A DNA stretch of 64,000 nt from Bolinopsis microptera (Eukaryota; Ctenophora; Tentaculata; Lobata; Bolinopsidae), in assembly GCF_026151205.1 (NCBI RefSeq), contig NC_087072.1, positions 22,082,603-22,146,602 on the forward strand. The letters run 5' to 3'. Made by a program: the position numbers and the translations under genes. Positions within the stretch are counted from its first letter, which is position 1. Each line of letters opens with the position of its first letter. The notes beneath the pieces are model-generated. The model had not been told where the DNA came from. It made no database searches and was given only the letters and a program-made list of their open reading frames with translations. This document shows, in pieces, positions 10,901 to 25,900 of this stretch.

Positions 10901-13900
10901 TAGAGTGCCACGAAGTTGTATTCTGTTGTTGTATTTTGCTTGGACAGTGTTGATTTAATCTCGTAAAAATTGAAGTCAATTTTTAAATTCTGATGCTATT
11001 TAAGTTGTGATAAACATAACATTTTACTTCAAACGGGTTCACAAAGTTGACCGCGTGAGCTCAAACAGGGTCTTCCTCCCGTGTGAGTTTTATCAGTTTT
11101 ATGAGTTTTTAAGGAACTTGTTGAAATTCCAAATATCTTGATTGAGCATGCTATAAATTTTCATCCATTATTAGGATTAAATTGGACTATTTATCACTTT
11201 GTTTCATGCTGACGTACGTTTAACTGAATTTGATTGCTTATATTAAGATTTGTGTGGAGGGGTCATTATATAGAGCAGTGGCACCTGCTCCGGAGAAAAC
11301 AGACACTCCTTCAACCTTCTTCTACATGTCTTTTGATTTTAGGTTCTTTACTAGTTTTCAGTCGCAAACCCTTTGACAAGTTCATTTTGACATGATATTT
11401 TATAATGAAACTGAATGTCTCAGCCAGGCTTTTCCGCCGCCGCCTGGTCTCAGCATTCCCGAAACAGTTTTTTCTCAAGGGTCGACTGAGTCCTCGGCCT
11501 CGGCCTCGGTTTAACCGAGGAATAGCGATTTTTCCTCGGCCTCGGCCTCGGTTATATCAAAGCAAAATTTCCTCGGCGTTGGCCTCGGTCGCAAATCCTG
11601 CCCTCGGTCGACCCTTGTTTTTTCTACTTCAACAACCTTGATAGATTCCTTTGTTTCTTATGCAAAACCTCGACACGTTATTAATTTTTTGAAATAATCT
11701 TGCTTATTATCCTATTAAATTAAATTTATCCAGCTGTAAAATATTTAAAAACCAGACTTACTTGTCCCCGGACACTTTTCCTCATCGAGTCCGTCCGCAC
11801 AGTCCTCGTTACCATCACAAACCAGTTCCGTGTTAATGCACTTCTCCGGGCACTCAAACATGTCATGTTCAACACACGCTGGTTGGAGGAGGTACCTTCA
11901 TATTACGCTCAACTTGATTAATCAGTACACATGATAACTTCTGTATAATAAAAAGCTCCTGTTTAAAAATAGAGGCCCCCCTACTTTGTATGTGATTTTA
12001 TGATATTAGCGAGCAGAATCCGAGTAATAGAGTGGGTTGTGGCTCAGATAAACACATACTGATTGATCATACCACTGTTATACTTTATAGTAGTAACCAG
12101 ACTAAGCAAAGTGTCGAGCAAACCACTCATTATCACTTCGCTGTATTTGAGTACATACAATATACATATTTATTACATATGTATAATGTATATCTTGAAT
12201 AACTTGGGATATGGTCCCAGAAATAGTGGTCCACCATGCAGAGCCGTTAAAACTGTTAGCTGACTCACCTTGACATACTACTTCGCCCGCCGGCTCCCAC
12301 TCTTGCAACTTGTTCTGAGGGGTGCATGTTTTAGTAGCGTTACTATCCACAGAGAGAACGGTAGCTCCCACACAATTGTAAGTTATCTTGTCTCCAGCCT
12401 CGTACAGTGTAGAATTGATCTGACCCTCTGTCTTGGTAAACGTCCCGGAGTCGACCAGGGGTGGCGCTGGACAGATCTCAACTGAGGGGTTTATAATGTC
12501 ACGTGATACGATCAGAATCAGTTGTGCTGGACAGATCTCAACTGAGGGGTTTATAATGTCACGTGATACGATCAGAATCAGTTGTGCTGGACAGATCTCA
12601 ACTGAGGGGTTTATAATGTCACGTGATACGATCAGAATCAGTTGTGCTGGACAGATCTCAACTGAGGATCAGAATCATAAATTAGTTGCTTCATTTTTTA
12701 TTCATGTCTTCCGACCTAATCGAGTTATAAAAGGTCGATATTAATATAATATGTAGGTTCTTTTGCGATAGTCAAAACGCGACAACTAGCGCTGGATGGC
12801 GACAACTAGCGCTATCCAGCGCTAGTTGTCGCTATCCAGCGCTAGTTGTCGCGTTTTGACTATCGCAAAAGAACCAATATGTATATTAATATAATATGTA
12901 TATTAATATAATATGTATGTATATTAATATAATATGTATATTAATATAATATGTATATTAATATAATATGTATATTAATATAATATGTATATTAATATAA
13001 TATGTATATTAATATAACATGTATATAAATATATATATTATATAATATACATCATAAAATATGAACGACTCTCTCCGCTGTAGATACAGCTGGCCAATGT
13101 GTCACGGTTTATTAAAGTTGTTGAACATAGCTAGTCCCAGTTATTGGTTGCACCTTTCACTCCAGCTAATTTCATAGATTAGCCCTAGAGGGTCTGGGAG
13201 TTGGGTGCTGGACCTTATACGTAGCTCTATGTTGTGGGTTACCTGGGTAACCAGTAATGTTGTGGGCTGACAAATTGTTTATCGGCTAACATCGCTTAGC
13301 AAAACCTATAACGCGAACGACATTTAAGCGATATTGAACTTTAACTGAATGTAGTGAAAATATAATGATCTGAATTAGCCATCTCCTGAAATTTTCGAAG
13401 TCCAATTTTAGAATTCTAGAAACATTTCACCACTATTACCATTCAGATGAGCAGATTTGATTGCTAGGAAGTCGGGAAATATTTTTCGTAATTTTCTTCA
13501 TTCAGGCAACTAAATGTAAACCGAAAATGGCGTACATTGTATCTATTTCCATGTTTCGCTGTTTTCCTCATTTGCCCAAAAAGTCTGTCGATGGAGAAAA
13601 AAGTCTTGCTCTGTCATAGCTACAATGTCACGCCCAGTGCAGCTGATGATGACGCTTTCAATGGATCTCGAACATTGTATTAACAAGTTGCGCGATATAA
13701 AGGCGATTATTTGTTTACCGATTCTTTATTTACCGCATAGAATATATTTATTATAATTATAACTTCTAACAGCATATTGTATAACTATAATCTATATAGG
13801 CTGTCCGCCTTTTCGTATTATTTGTCGATAAGATTCTTGGTGTGTCCCTGTTTAAATGCAGCTGAGCCGTCACATAAAATTAAAGTAGCGGCTTTAATTC

Positions 13901-16900
13901 ATGTTGATGTTCTGTCAAAATCGTGGAGCTGATATTTGACGGACTATTGCTTAGAATCCCCAGATAATATACACATCACGTTAACTGGTGATGTGTTCTC
14001 GAAACTTCGGATAATTTGCTTCTTGAACGTTTGGAATTTGGCTAGGAATATACGCTTGATATTTTCCTTACCCACGACGATTTTAGTTTCTGAGAAATCT
14101 AGGTCAGATGCTCGGAAAGTCGATTTGTTAACCTTTTCATTTAACGTTTGTTACCTTAAACTGTTACTGTTAAAGCTAAATTACACTCTTTACTCTTTAG
14201 TGGAGCTACTTAGGGGGACTTACATCAATCATCGGATTTTACTGAATGGGAAAATTCAAGTAATTTTATATTTCTTGCAGCAGTTTTGACTTTGTCACCC
14301 AGCAATAGTCTGGCTACACGTTTAGTGGACTCATTCATGAACCTATTTCTAATGAACATCAATTCAACTATATCATTTCATCTTATCTCAAAATAGCTTA
14401 ACTTCACAGGTCGCATGATATCTGTTTGGACCAAGACGCCTGCTCAAAACCAATCGTGTTATCATTATCCGGGCCGGTTTGTGATAAGAAATGAGTTTTG
14501 TAACACGCGAACACGGGCCGGTAGTTAAGATCAGTGCAATCTCTTATTATGTTTACTGAGCGAGAGAAGGGGGGTACATATAATCAGGACATGGTCGCTA
14601 CACTACTGTTCTAAATACAGAACAGCCATGGGGAGAGAGAGTGAGAGAGAGAAAGAGGGAAGGTTGTTGTGGACGAGCTACTGCGATTCAATCATCTTGA
14701 TTGCCTCTTGTAAAATAGCTGTTTTGGTGAAGCTCACAAGTAACATATCGTAACTATCTACACAGTATCACCATTGGTATTCCCTTTAGTTTAACAGTTC
14801 ATCAACGGATTGGTAATGCCCGAAAATACAAGGGTTCTGTTAATCACATGGAAATTTGTAATAATAATTTGTTAGATAATTCCCACTCTTGTTCCATTGC
14901 GAGGGTTCGACATCATCTGTTTGTTTGTTGTTAACTTTCATGTGATACAAGGCAGTCAGAAACGTCCATTAGATTATTTTAGGTATTTTCGATGGTTACA
15001 ATTGGGTCGCGTAGTAGATTATATTGACAGAGATGTTTGTAATTGTATAATTATTATTTACAAAATGACAAATCTTCAGCATCATGTGAAATGTATTGTA
15101 GGCTTCGGAGGACAACCAGTTCCATGTGATTTCGTCATTTAAAATTTATCAAATCTTCTTGGATTTTGAATATTTTCTTGGATTTTAAAATTTCATTTGG
15201 ATTTTAAATATTATCTCCGAAATTTCAAATCTTCCACAGATAAAGTACTTATGCGCAAACCATGGCACATACATTATACAATTACAGCATTTCTTACGGT
15301 TGTCATAAGAAGAATTTACCATTGTGGTAAATAGGACCACCTTGTCAGTACTTGTCCCCTACCCCAAATTATTCTAGCAACACCAACCTTTAACCACTGA
15401 GTGTTTTGTGTCTTTCTACTAACTTACTTCACAGCTAATTACTACTATTCTGTGAGTCAGGAGTCTTCTTTATTGTTAGTACAAGACCCATTATATGTCT
15501 TTATTGTTACCCTGGCCTTAAAGACTTGGCCTGACGTCATTAGGCCAAGTCTTTAAGGCCAGGGTAGTCCCACGACCCACACGTTTAGTCTTGGTATCGA
15601 CCTTGTTCATAACTTTTTAACTTTCCGCTTAACCGTTACGGATAGGTTGATCAAGGGGGATTGAAGACTGCAGATTTAATTCCGACTTGAAGGTATTTTT
15701 CTTATTCAGTAGTCTGACTCTTAGTCAGTACTTACTTGATTGCACTGTTATGTCTCCTCGCTTGTTCTCTAGGATAGTCCCCCAATTAACCAGAAGATCG
15801 TCCTCATGAACTTCGTTCCTGTTAGAAAGATTTATTATTTAATTCATTTTCATATACGGTTGTATGTATAGACTATAGTTATATATAGTTAGTCCAGAGT
15901 TGTTAATATTTTTTAATTTAAGTTGAGTAATTATGATGAATATTCATTTTATGCATTATGACGGCACGAGTTTCAATGATCAAGGGTATTAATTTTATCA
16001 TTAAAACGTCGAGTCATTTGTTCCGCTGCTAAAAATATAATAAGTTTACGTCATATTTTATGCGGTTAATTGACAGTATTTAACATAAATATTAATAGAG
16101 GTTGTTGGTATATCTTGATGCGTTATTTAACTTTTTTATTTTGTTGAAGTTTAAAATTTTGAATTATTACTTTTACTTAAAGTTTTGTTAGTTCTTATTG
16201 AAAAATTAAATATTTAGTTAAGGTAGCCGCCCTGAACCGAAAATTTGCATTTTATAATATCTATCCTCGATACGAGCGAGATTTAATACCCTGTTTAGCT
16301 TCATTTAATTCAGTAGTCTGGAACCGCCCAGTGACCCGATAAAATGGTGAAATGTTTTACGTCGAAAACTGCTGAGTTATTGTGTTCAACAAGTTAATGG
16401 TTATAGTATAACGGAACCAGTATAACTTATACTGGTTCGTCCACAACTGGTGTGGCTTGATTATTGCTGTTATACTGGTTCCGTCCACAACTGGTGTGGC
16501 TTGATTATTGCTGTTATACTGGTTCCGTCCACAACTGGTGTGGCTTGATTATTGCTGGTTCCGTCCACAACTGGTGTGGCTTGATTATTGCTGTTATATC
16601 GACTGATCAAAATAAATGAAGAAATATTTCGACCCGTTTCGAACAGGTATGGCCGATATTTCTACGGTAATTTGATTACTAATCAAATTAAAGTCAGGCT
16701 CCAGCTCAAAATATGGGTAATCAAACTCGAAAGACTTAATCCTGACATTATCAACTGACACTTACCACATTCCCGACAAGACACCGCACAGGTGTCATTA
16801 ACATATGTTCCCGAATTTCCCTAATTGTATTAACTCGTCTCACCTATCGACCATGCTTTTGATCTGTTGTGCTGTGAGTGCTTTTCCCCAGAGATTAAGT

Positions 16901-19900
16901 TCGGTGATATCACCCCCGAATCCCCGGTATCCTCGGAACGAGTTGAAGCTCTTCATGATCCCCAAATAGACCGTTCCACCACCAGATATTGTCTTCCCCT
17001 TCGTTAGAGTCAGCAGCCCTGAGCAATGTATAGTTTTTCTTAAATATCTTGAATTTTAGTTTTTCTTAAATATCTTGACTTTTAGTTTTTCTTAAATACC
17101 TTGACTTTTAGTTTTTCTTAAATACCTTGACTTTTAGTTTTTCTTAAATACCTTGACTTTTAGTTTTTCTTAAATACCTTGACTTTTAGTTTTTCTTAAA
17201 TACCTTGACTTTTAGTTTCAGCAGCCCTGAGCAATGTACAGTTTTTCTTAAATACCTTGACTTTTAGTTTTTCTTAAATACCTTGACTTTTAGTTTTTGT
17301 TGATCGCTCTACTCAGATATAAGAATATTTAACTCGTTTACACTATTTTAGGAATAGAGCAGTAGGTATATTAGTACTAGTAGAGCAGTAGGTACTAAAG
17401 CAGTAGATATATTAGTACTAGTAGAGCAGTAGGTATTTAGGCTAGATTTTAAGTTTTTAAGTCTACAAAAACCTCTTGCTGTACTTTTATTTATTTTTGC
17501 AGAACATTTATTTTGGCCAAAGTAAGATAATATGCCCTCCATCATTCAGCCATTAATCTTTGCTAGTGAAACTAAAACATCTCTTAACCGTACAGTTAAC
17601 ATCTCCACAGCTTATGAACTACCGACTGGAGATATCAATATTAAATTAAATAGCCGTCAAAAAATTGTTGCACTCTACAGCTTTTAGTCGGGAAGTGCAG
17701 TAAATAGGTGACAAGTAGGAAATGTGCATAAAGCTGATCATTTGGAGCGTCGTTTAGAGTTCAAAGTGTCTCAATAACTGTGCTTATCCGCTCCTAATAT
17801 CGATTATCTCGTATTTGTCATCACTTCCAAACATATTTCTCGGACTATGACACTTTCTACGCCCGTTGCCCCACCTTGTGCTCACGAGGAAAATAACATG
17901 ACATAAGAAGTTGAGGAAGTGATAGCAGGTAATATTAGTTCAAACCTGTCTGGTTGTTGGTGACCTCCTGTCCGTCCCGGTACCCCCTCCAGCGTCCCGT
18001 ATTGTCCCACGTGAAGCAGGTGGTGTACCACCTGTCCGTTGCTATAGCGATGGAGGGAACTGCTCCAACTTGTTGGTCGATCCCAGCCATGTAGAAATGC
18101 ATGTGTGTCTGGGTGTTTAATAAAGGGGATTACAGCAAAGCACCACCATGCGGAGTTATTGTGCCTAAAATCTGGTTACTCGCTCCCAATCATGGAGAGG
18201 TTAGACCTTTTAACGTGATCATTTCCAGGAATTTTAAAGTAAATTTTTGACTGGAAAAGTGGTCTACACTATTTGAAAAGTCATTGAGATCTCATGTTGC
18301 TTAAAAATCTGGTTGATAGCTCAATTCTGTAATCCTGTAATCTTAGGTGCTAAAAGCTTAAATGTGACCATTATGTCAACGTTTACATACGTAATCAAAA
18401 TTGCTCGAATTATCTACCACAAACAGAATGAATCCGCTCTTCCAGTGACTCTCTTACCGATTATATTACGTTACCTTACTTAAAACACTGAAAGGCGGAA
18501 GAATCTGATTGTATAAATGGAGCTGCAATATCAGAAGACCACGTGATAAGGACCAGCTCTTGACTGTTTCATTTCAAATTAGATCAAAGCTCCCAAGTTG
18601 GATTGTGGGCAATATTAATTGAAAAGCCACGTGTTGCTTAAAAATCTGGTTCATAGCTCTCAATCATGGAGAGGTAAGGAATTACAACGTGACCATTTCC
18701 AAGAATTGCGTTTGACTCGAAAAGCATTACCAATAATTATTATATATTATAATGTTAGAACAAATATTTGCTCTCATGAACTTTATAATAAACATTGCCA
18801 GACAGTGAGGGGACCATAAAAAACTTAGCTCCTAAGATTATATAACTCCGTAATCTTAGGTGCTAAAAGCGACCACTATGTCAACTTTTACTATGTATTC
18901 AAAATTTCTCGAATAATCACCATAAATAGAATATGTCCGCTCTTAAAGGCGACCCTGGCCTTTATATTACCTTTCTTTATTGAGGTATTAAAACACTGAA
19001 AGCTAGTTACGCGATCGCGAGTAATTTCAATTCTGCTCGTGCCGAAATGAGAGAGTACAACGTGAGGAATAGCTGTTAACTGTTTCATTTCGTTTTTCAG
19101 CTGATATTTTCTTTAATTATGTCTCAAGCTGTCAAGCCATTATTTGATAGTGTCATTGATTTCTGATCCACTATCGTTTATTTCATATTCTATGTTCATG
19201 CTGTAAGCATTTTGTTCAACATTACCGGTTACCTTATGTTTCTCAAGGACGATCTCTTCTTTGAACCCATCCACTGTTGTCACGTAAGAAAATATCGTTC
19301 CGATTTTCACGTCTGATTTGATGATTGCACACATCGTAAATTCTGAGGGATAATGTTTGGTAATTATGTCAATGTGCATGCAACCTGGTGAAGTTATTAA
19401 TTATTTATCAGACTTATAGCACTGAGCAAATATTCCAGAAATGAAATTGACAAGTTACCGTGAAACTGCCATCATTTGAAATATTCGTAAAGTCGAAAAA
19501 GTGAAAATCAAACTGACACCCCACCACTCACCAGTTATTTGGTACAATCTGTCAAAATTGATATTTTCCCGGTCAACCGCGTCACCGTGATGGCATAACT
19601 GCAGTCTCGACTACCAGCTAACTGCTTAGTCGGACTTTAAAACGCATGATGAAGCTTGCTCACATAATCTTGACCCTTGCCAGGGTCGCAGTTCAGCAGT
19701 TACATCCTTACTGGCCTTAGCTAAAGATTGCCAAGCTACAATTGTGGCCTGTCGCGGTCTGTATATTTTATGAGCACTAGCAGGAACCCGTCTAACCATA
19801 AAGTGGTGTCAAGACTCAGGAGACTAAAATAATTATTACCTATTTAATTCGCGTTTTTGATACCACTTGGGGGTCCAAATTTTGGGCACTAAAATTCTTA

Positions 19901-22900
19901 TTCCTTGGCCAATTTTTTTTAATGCTGATTTGAAGGCCATTAAAGCATTTGAACTTTTCAAAAAAGTTTAAGTTGTATATCTTTTACGGTTTTTGCGGAA
20001 AGTCGTGTTAAAGTTGATGCCGTGGTGTCAGTAAAATGGTACGGATATATATAGGATTAAACAGGATTAAACAGGATTAAACATAAATTTGTCAATGAGA
20101 GCCCTAACACTCACGTCTTGACTATACATCAATATAATAGAAATAAATAAATAAATAATGTGCAAGAGTGTTCTTAAAATACAAATTTAAAAATCATAAA
20201 AATTTAACTTCGTCACATCTTTTGTTGAAAGAGAAACAAGTGCAAATAAAATAATTTAATTCCCATGAACATGTTCCAAAATGATATTATATGGTGATCG
20301 TGATATGAAATGAAGCTCGACTTGACCGTCACGTATCCGCCGAGGAGTTCTGTTGAGGACTGAGGACTGAGGTGTAGCGGGGACTTTACAGCTGGACTTC
20401 AGCAGATCCTTCTTAGTGACTTCCTTCTTCGGGAAACGCCTGTTGTTTGCTCTCACCAAGAACCTCGCTGTCTCTCTTATGAGGCTGGCATCTGTGAATA
20501 GCCCCTCTAAGTTAGCGAAAAGACAGGTTTTGGCTCTCTGACTAAAGCGGTGTCGGTAGTCTTCATACAGGGAGCAGGTCCGGAGGACGTGTACCTCATC
20601 TTCGATGATGGGGTCGAAGAATGGCATTTCTGCGAAACTTTCGAGCATGTCCATGTCCTCTGTTGAGCAAGCTTTACATATCCGAGGTACGATCTGGTTT
20701 CTTTTGTGGGTTCCATGACGTCCTGTCTCAATATTGAAATTGTGTGAGCTTGATCTGAATTGAGCCAGCTTTTTGGATTCAGCGTGCGACAGGTTCATAT
20801 TGAGGTACTGCTCATAGCCAAAACTCATCTTTATGGTGTTGTAGAACGTTAGTTTCTTGTTATCTCTCAGTGTTCCATATCTGTCTGAAGTTGGAACGCA
20901 TCGCTTCTTTGATTTGTGAAGGTGAGAGTTTTAGATGATGTCCATTGGGTTGGTTTAGAACCGACCGTGCAGTCTCGATGTTGGTGTTCCAAGAAAGACT
21001 GAGGCTGCGTTGCTCTTTGAAGGCATGTCGCACAAGACTGTTAGATCCAGCTTTCTCCATTTTATCTAATCTTTCCCAGTAGTTATACACTTGGGATGAT
21101 AGCTCTATCGCCAAAGGGTAGCGTCCTGTGTCACCCCAAATTGCCGCATTTGATGTTTGTTTATTGACGTTGAGAGTCCACTTGAGAAACGAGATGTGAA
21201 GTTTTTCTAGTGGATCTTGCCTGATCTGTTTTAAGTTGGGAAAGTTACCCGATGAGAAGGTACCCATGAAGTATGTCTGAGGGAGCCAAATCTGGCATCC
21301 ATAAGAGACTACTGGATATATACATATATATATATCGTCTCGCTTTATAGTTTATATATAGTAAGATATTCATGTTATTAAGTTAATGAAATTACGTTAT
21401 ACTGATACCAAGTTTGTTTCATTAGTCACCTTAGAGTATTTGATAGAATGATCACAGATTACAATTTAAACAATAAAGCGAGACGATAGTTTTCCGTGCC
21501 ATTTTACTGACAACACGGCATCAACTTTAACGCGAATTTCCACAAAAACCATAAAAGATATACAACTGAAACCTTTTTGACTGGGTCAAATGCTTTAATG
21601 GCCTCCAAATCAGCATAAAAAAATAAAAATAGGCCAAGAAATAGGAGTTTTAGAGCCCAAAATTTGGTACCCCAAGTGGTGTCAAAAACGCGAATTAAAT
21701 AGGTAATAATTATTTTAGCCTCTTGAGTCTTGACACCATTTTAAGGTTATACGGGTTCCTGCTAGTTTAAACAACTAAGTGCACTTTGCAGAAACTGCAG
21801 GGGGTTTCTTTAGAACCCCCCCCCCCCCTCTATTTTATGAGCATCTCTCTTAAAGTCAACATCAAGTTCAAAATAGCTGGCAATGTTAATTACCTGTCCA
21901 CTACTTTTGACGTAGATCGCCTGTGATGACGCTGATTCATTATTTGTTTATGCTACGAAATCTATCAGATATCTACCTAACGCGAATTTGGACCTCACTG
22001 GGTCTTTACGAGCTGATAAGAACATGGAAACAAAATCATTGGAATTAATCACAACTACGTTACTGATCAGGCTCCAAGGGTGTACACAAATATAATGCTC
22101 TAATTCTGACGACCAAGTAGTTTCATTTGAGAATTTGGGTAATCAGCTATCTAATGCACATAACAGTGTGTTGTCGCATGTCCTCCTTTTTAAAAAGTCC
22201 TCCCCTATAACTTTACTATACTTTACTCTGTAATCGCCCAACAATTTTTAAAGTTATTTCCTCTAATAAGTGTTTCTTGACACATTTTGATAGTTTATGA
22301 AGAACAACCTACACATCCTACACATCCTACACATCCTACACACTACACATCCTACACATCCTACACATCCTACACATCCTACACATCCTACACATCCTAC
22401 ACATCCTACACATCCTACACATTCTACACATCCTACACATCATACACATCCTACACATCCTACACGACTATCATTTCTTTACACAGATCAGATAATCCTG
22501 TCTGAACACTAACCTCGTGATTACTGTTAAAATTGTTGCCAACTAGAAGGCCCTGCAAGTCTCATTTGTAAGTATCATCTTTCATTTAGAGACTGTGTCA
22601 AAATGTAGCAATGAGCTGTGTACATCAAGTTATGTCGTACACTTTGTAGACTCGATTTGAACGCTTCTCCGATATAATAGTTTGGCCAGTTGGTAGATCA
22701 CCGACCGGCTATAAGCCGGCTACTAACCGGCTATAAGCCGGCTTATAGCCGGCTACAATTTTTATAGCCGGCTATAAGCCGGCTTATAGCCGGTTAGTAG
22801 CCGCTTACATTTGTTGTTGAGCGACGGCTATTAGCCGGTTATAAGCCTGCTATTAGCCGTTTTGGTATTAAAAGTGGTTATAAGCCGGCTATAAGCCGGT

Positions 22901-25900
22901 TATAAGATATTAACTCAACTACATCGTACTGAACGATAGTCAGGAGCCGGCTATAAGAAATTCAGTGAAAACGGCTATAAGCCGGCTATTAGCCGTTTAG
23001 GTATCGAAAGTGGTTATAAGCCGGCTATAATAAGCCGGTTATAAGATATTAACTCAGTTCAGTACGATGAAGTTAAGTTAATATCTTATAGCCGGCTTAT
23101 AGCCGGCTTATAACCACTTTCGATACCTAAACGGCTAATAGCCGGCTTATAACCGGCTAATAGCCGTTTTCGCTGAATTTCTTATAGCCGGCTCCTGACT
23201 ATCGTTCAGTACGATGAAGTTGAGTTAATATCTTATAACCGGCTTATAGCCGGCTTATAACCACTTTCGATACCTAAACGGCTAATAGCCGGCTTATAAC
23301 CGGCTAATAGCCGTTTTCACTGAATTTCTTATAGCCGATACCTAAACGGCTAATAGCCGGCTTATAACCGGCTAATAGCCGTCGCTCAACAACAAATGTA
23401 AGCGGCTACTAACCGGCTATAAGCCGGCTTATAGCCGGCTATAAAAATTGTAGCCGGCTATAAGCCGGTTTATAGCCGGCTTATAGCCGGTCGGTGATCT
23501 ACCAATTTCCCAATAATTATTTATTTTCAACTCTCAAGTTTGTTTTGACTAATAAGTTTGAGAACAAGAAAGGTCGAAATCGATTTAATTTAGCTAACCT
23601 GTTGATATCTGACATTAATTTCAGAAACTAAAGTTTCAGAAATGTTCAATATCTTTTCAAGCTTGGCGATTTGAACGGAAATAATTTACGAACACTTTTA
23701 ATTACTTAGGTGACTCGTTAGTTTGACTAGCGGGATTAGTTTTAATTCTCTCCTAAAAGTTTATAGAGTGCAGAGCAAACATATTATTCATTCATCATCG
23801 TGCAATGGTGCTAGTAATTAGTAATAAGCCGCTTCTGATATTGTGATCACGTTTTTCTACTTGGGTGGCGCTGATGCGTTAGTTTTACAAGTGAAACTTT
23901 TTAAAGTTCATGTCACTTGTCGTGGTTTAATATATTTCTAAAGAGGTAAATGTCTTTACGCTGAGACTGGATTTTACTTTGATTGCGCTTTTGAATAACC
24001 TATTCGGTTTCGCACCGAAATGCATAACGTTAATGAAATACTTGCCATTTCAGTATTAAATCGGGGCGCTTTATAAGGGACACCAAAACCATTTTAAGTA
24101 TGGTACTTTTAAATACCTGACAGATCAATACTGAAAGCGTTTTCGATTTTTGCGTAATTCTGGACTTGGTTACTAAGGTTGAGATCCTCGTTGTATGAGA
24201 ACTCCAGGGACGTCCCACCGTAAGTGTAGCCCTCGCCTGCGAGTTAATATATTTTATGGGAAGTGGGGGATCAATGTTTTGCATTGTACAATGTACAATG
24301 TACAATGTACAATGTACAATGTACAATGTACAATGTACATGTTATATAAATACTGTGGTTCGTATTCTTGATCACTGAATGATTACTGGAATTTGGGATT
24401 TTATAATTTATGCTTCCCATCGCTTTCAAAATTAGTCATAAATAGGATTCTCTATTTGTCTCACAAATCTTAAGTTTGACGATTTTATCTTTGATACATG
24501 TAAAAATGACCCTTCGATTTTTTTCGGATATTAGCGCGGTAAACCTTATTGGATTTTACTGGATAACGTTTTAAAACTTGTTTCTGATAGCTTGAGGTAG
24601 CCAGTTCAGAGGAATTATTTAAATCTTTAATGAAACTTACTGCAGACTTGCTGTCCAAATGTTGCTGAGACTTTGAGGTCGCTTTTCTTAGGATCCAATA
24701 AATCTTTCCAGGAAAGAACAACTTTCGATTGATCTGAAAACGGAATTTTCAAACTCAAAGTACTCATTTAGAAGCCATTCATTTAGTATTCTTGTGGCGT
24801 TACATTTTTATTTAAATGGCAAGGGTTTAGGCCCTTGAGGTTTTGTTCGGCCGCCAAGCGACCGAACAAAATAGCCGTACCTACGTTCCACCTGCATTCT
24901 GAGGTGACCACCACGCAAGTTATAATATATATTCTAGCTTGAGAAGATAACTAACTAAAATCATTAGTCATTTCTGGCTCATTTAAGGAGTTAAGCGGGT
25001 GTTCTGGTTCTTTTGCGATAGTCAAAACGCGACAACTAGCGCTGGATGGCGACAACTAGCGCTATCCAGCGCTAGTTGTCGCCATCCAGCGCTAGTTGTC
25101 GCTATCCAGCGCTGGATAACGCTGGCCAGCGCAAAATATAAATGTTCGATAATTGTCGCTATCCAGCGCTAGTTGTCGCCATCCAGCGCTAGTTGTCGCC
25201 ATCCAGCGCTAGTTGTCGCTATCCAGCGCTAGTTGTCGCTGGCTATGCGACACTGTCGCACGCGATAGTTTGCGATGGCCAGCGCAACTGGCCATCGCAG
25301 AAAACAGTTCGATAACTAGCGCTGGATAGCGCTACTCGTCAGCTATAGCGCTGGCCAGCGCTGGCCAGCGCTAGCCAGCGCTAGCCAGCGTTAGCCAGCG
25401 TTAGTCAGCGCTAGCCAGCGCTAGCCAGCGCTAGCCAGCGCTAGCCAGCGCTAGCCAGCGCTAGCCAGCGCTAGCCAGCGCTAGCCAGCGCAATGTATCA
25501 AAATCATATACTTGCCATATTACTAATACTCGGATGATGATTAATCACTTTACACTCGACTGTCACGTGACTTTTTTAACCCATTCTCTGACTCTAGCTG
25601 GTTCTGAACGACTTTTCGAAACCCTAAGGCTACCTAACCCTCTAATCTGATCCCAACCCTAACCCTAACCCAATCCTTAACAAAAACATATGCTGAAAGT
25701 GAAACCCTAACCCTAACGAGAAATTAGACTAACTTCCTTATACGGTCATATCACGTGATCGATACAGTTTTTCGCCAATATCTCGTCAGGAGAGCATTTT
25801 AACCCTATGTCATGGGGGTTGATTCGGAATTAGCGTTCGAAAATACATTGCATCAATTGAAGTTGGTTACAACCATCGGGGGCCATTTTAGAACAATCTC

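Noticed and set aside
12433..12744. Plus-strand ORF with a 20-residue repeat
   Set aside because: It is antisense to the receptor-kinase exon and its 60-bp repeat; the coding signal is on the minus strand.
19140..19232. Extension of pentraxin exon 13 to the in-frame stop at 19140
   Set aside because: The gtaacc donor at 19227-19232 restores phase with exon 14 and mirrors the exon border in pentraxin 1; reading on would end the protein before the kinase.
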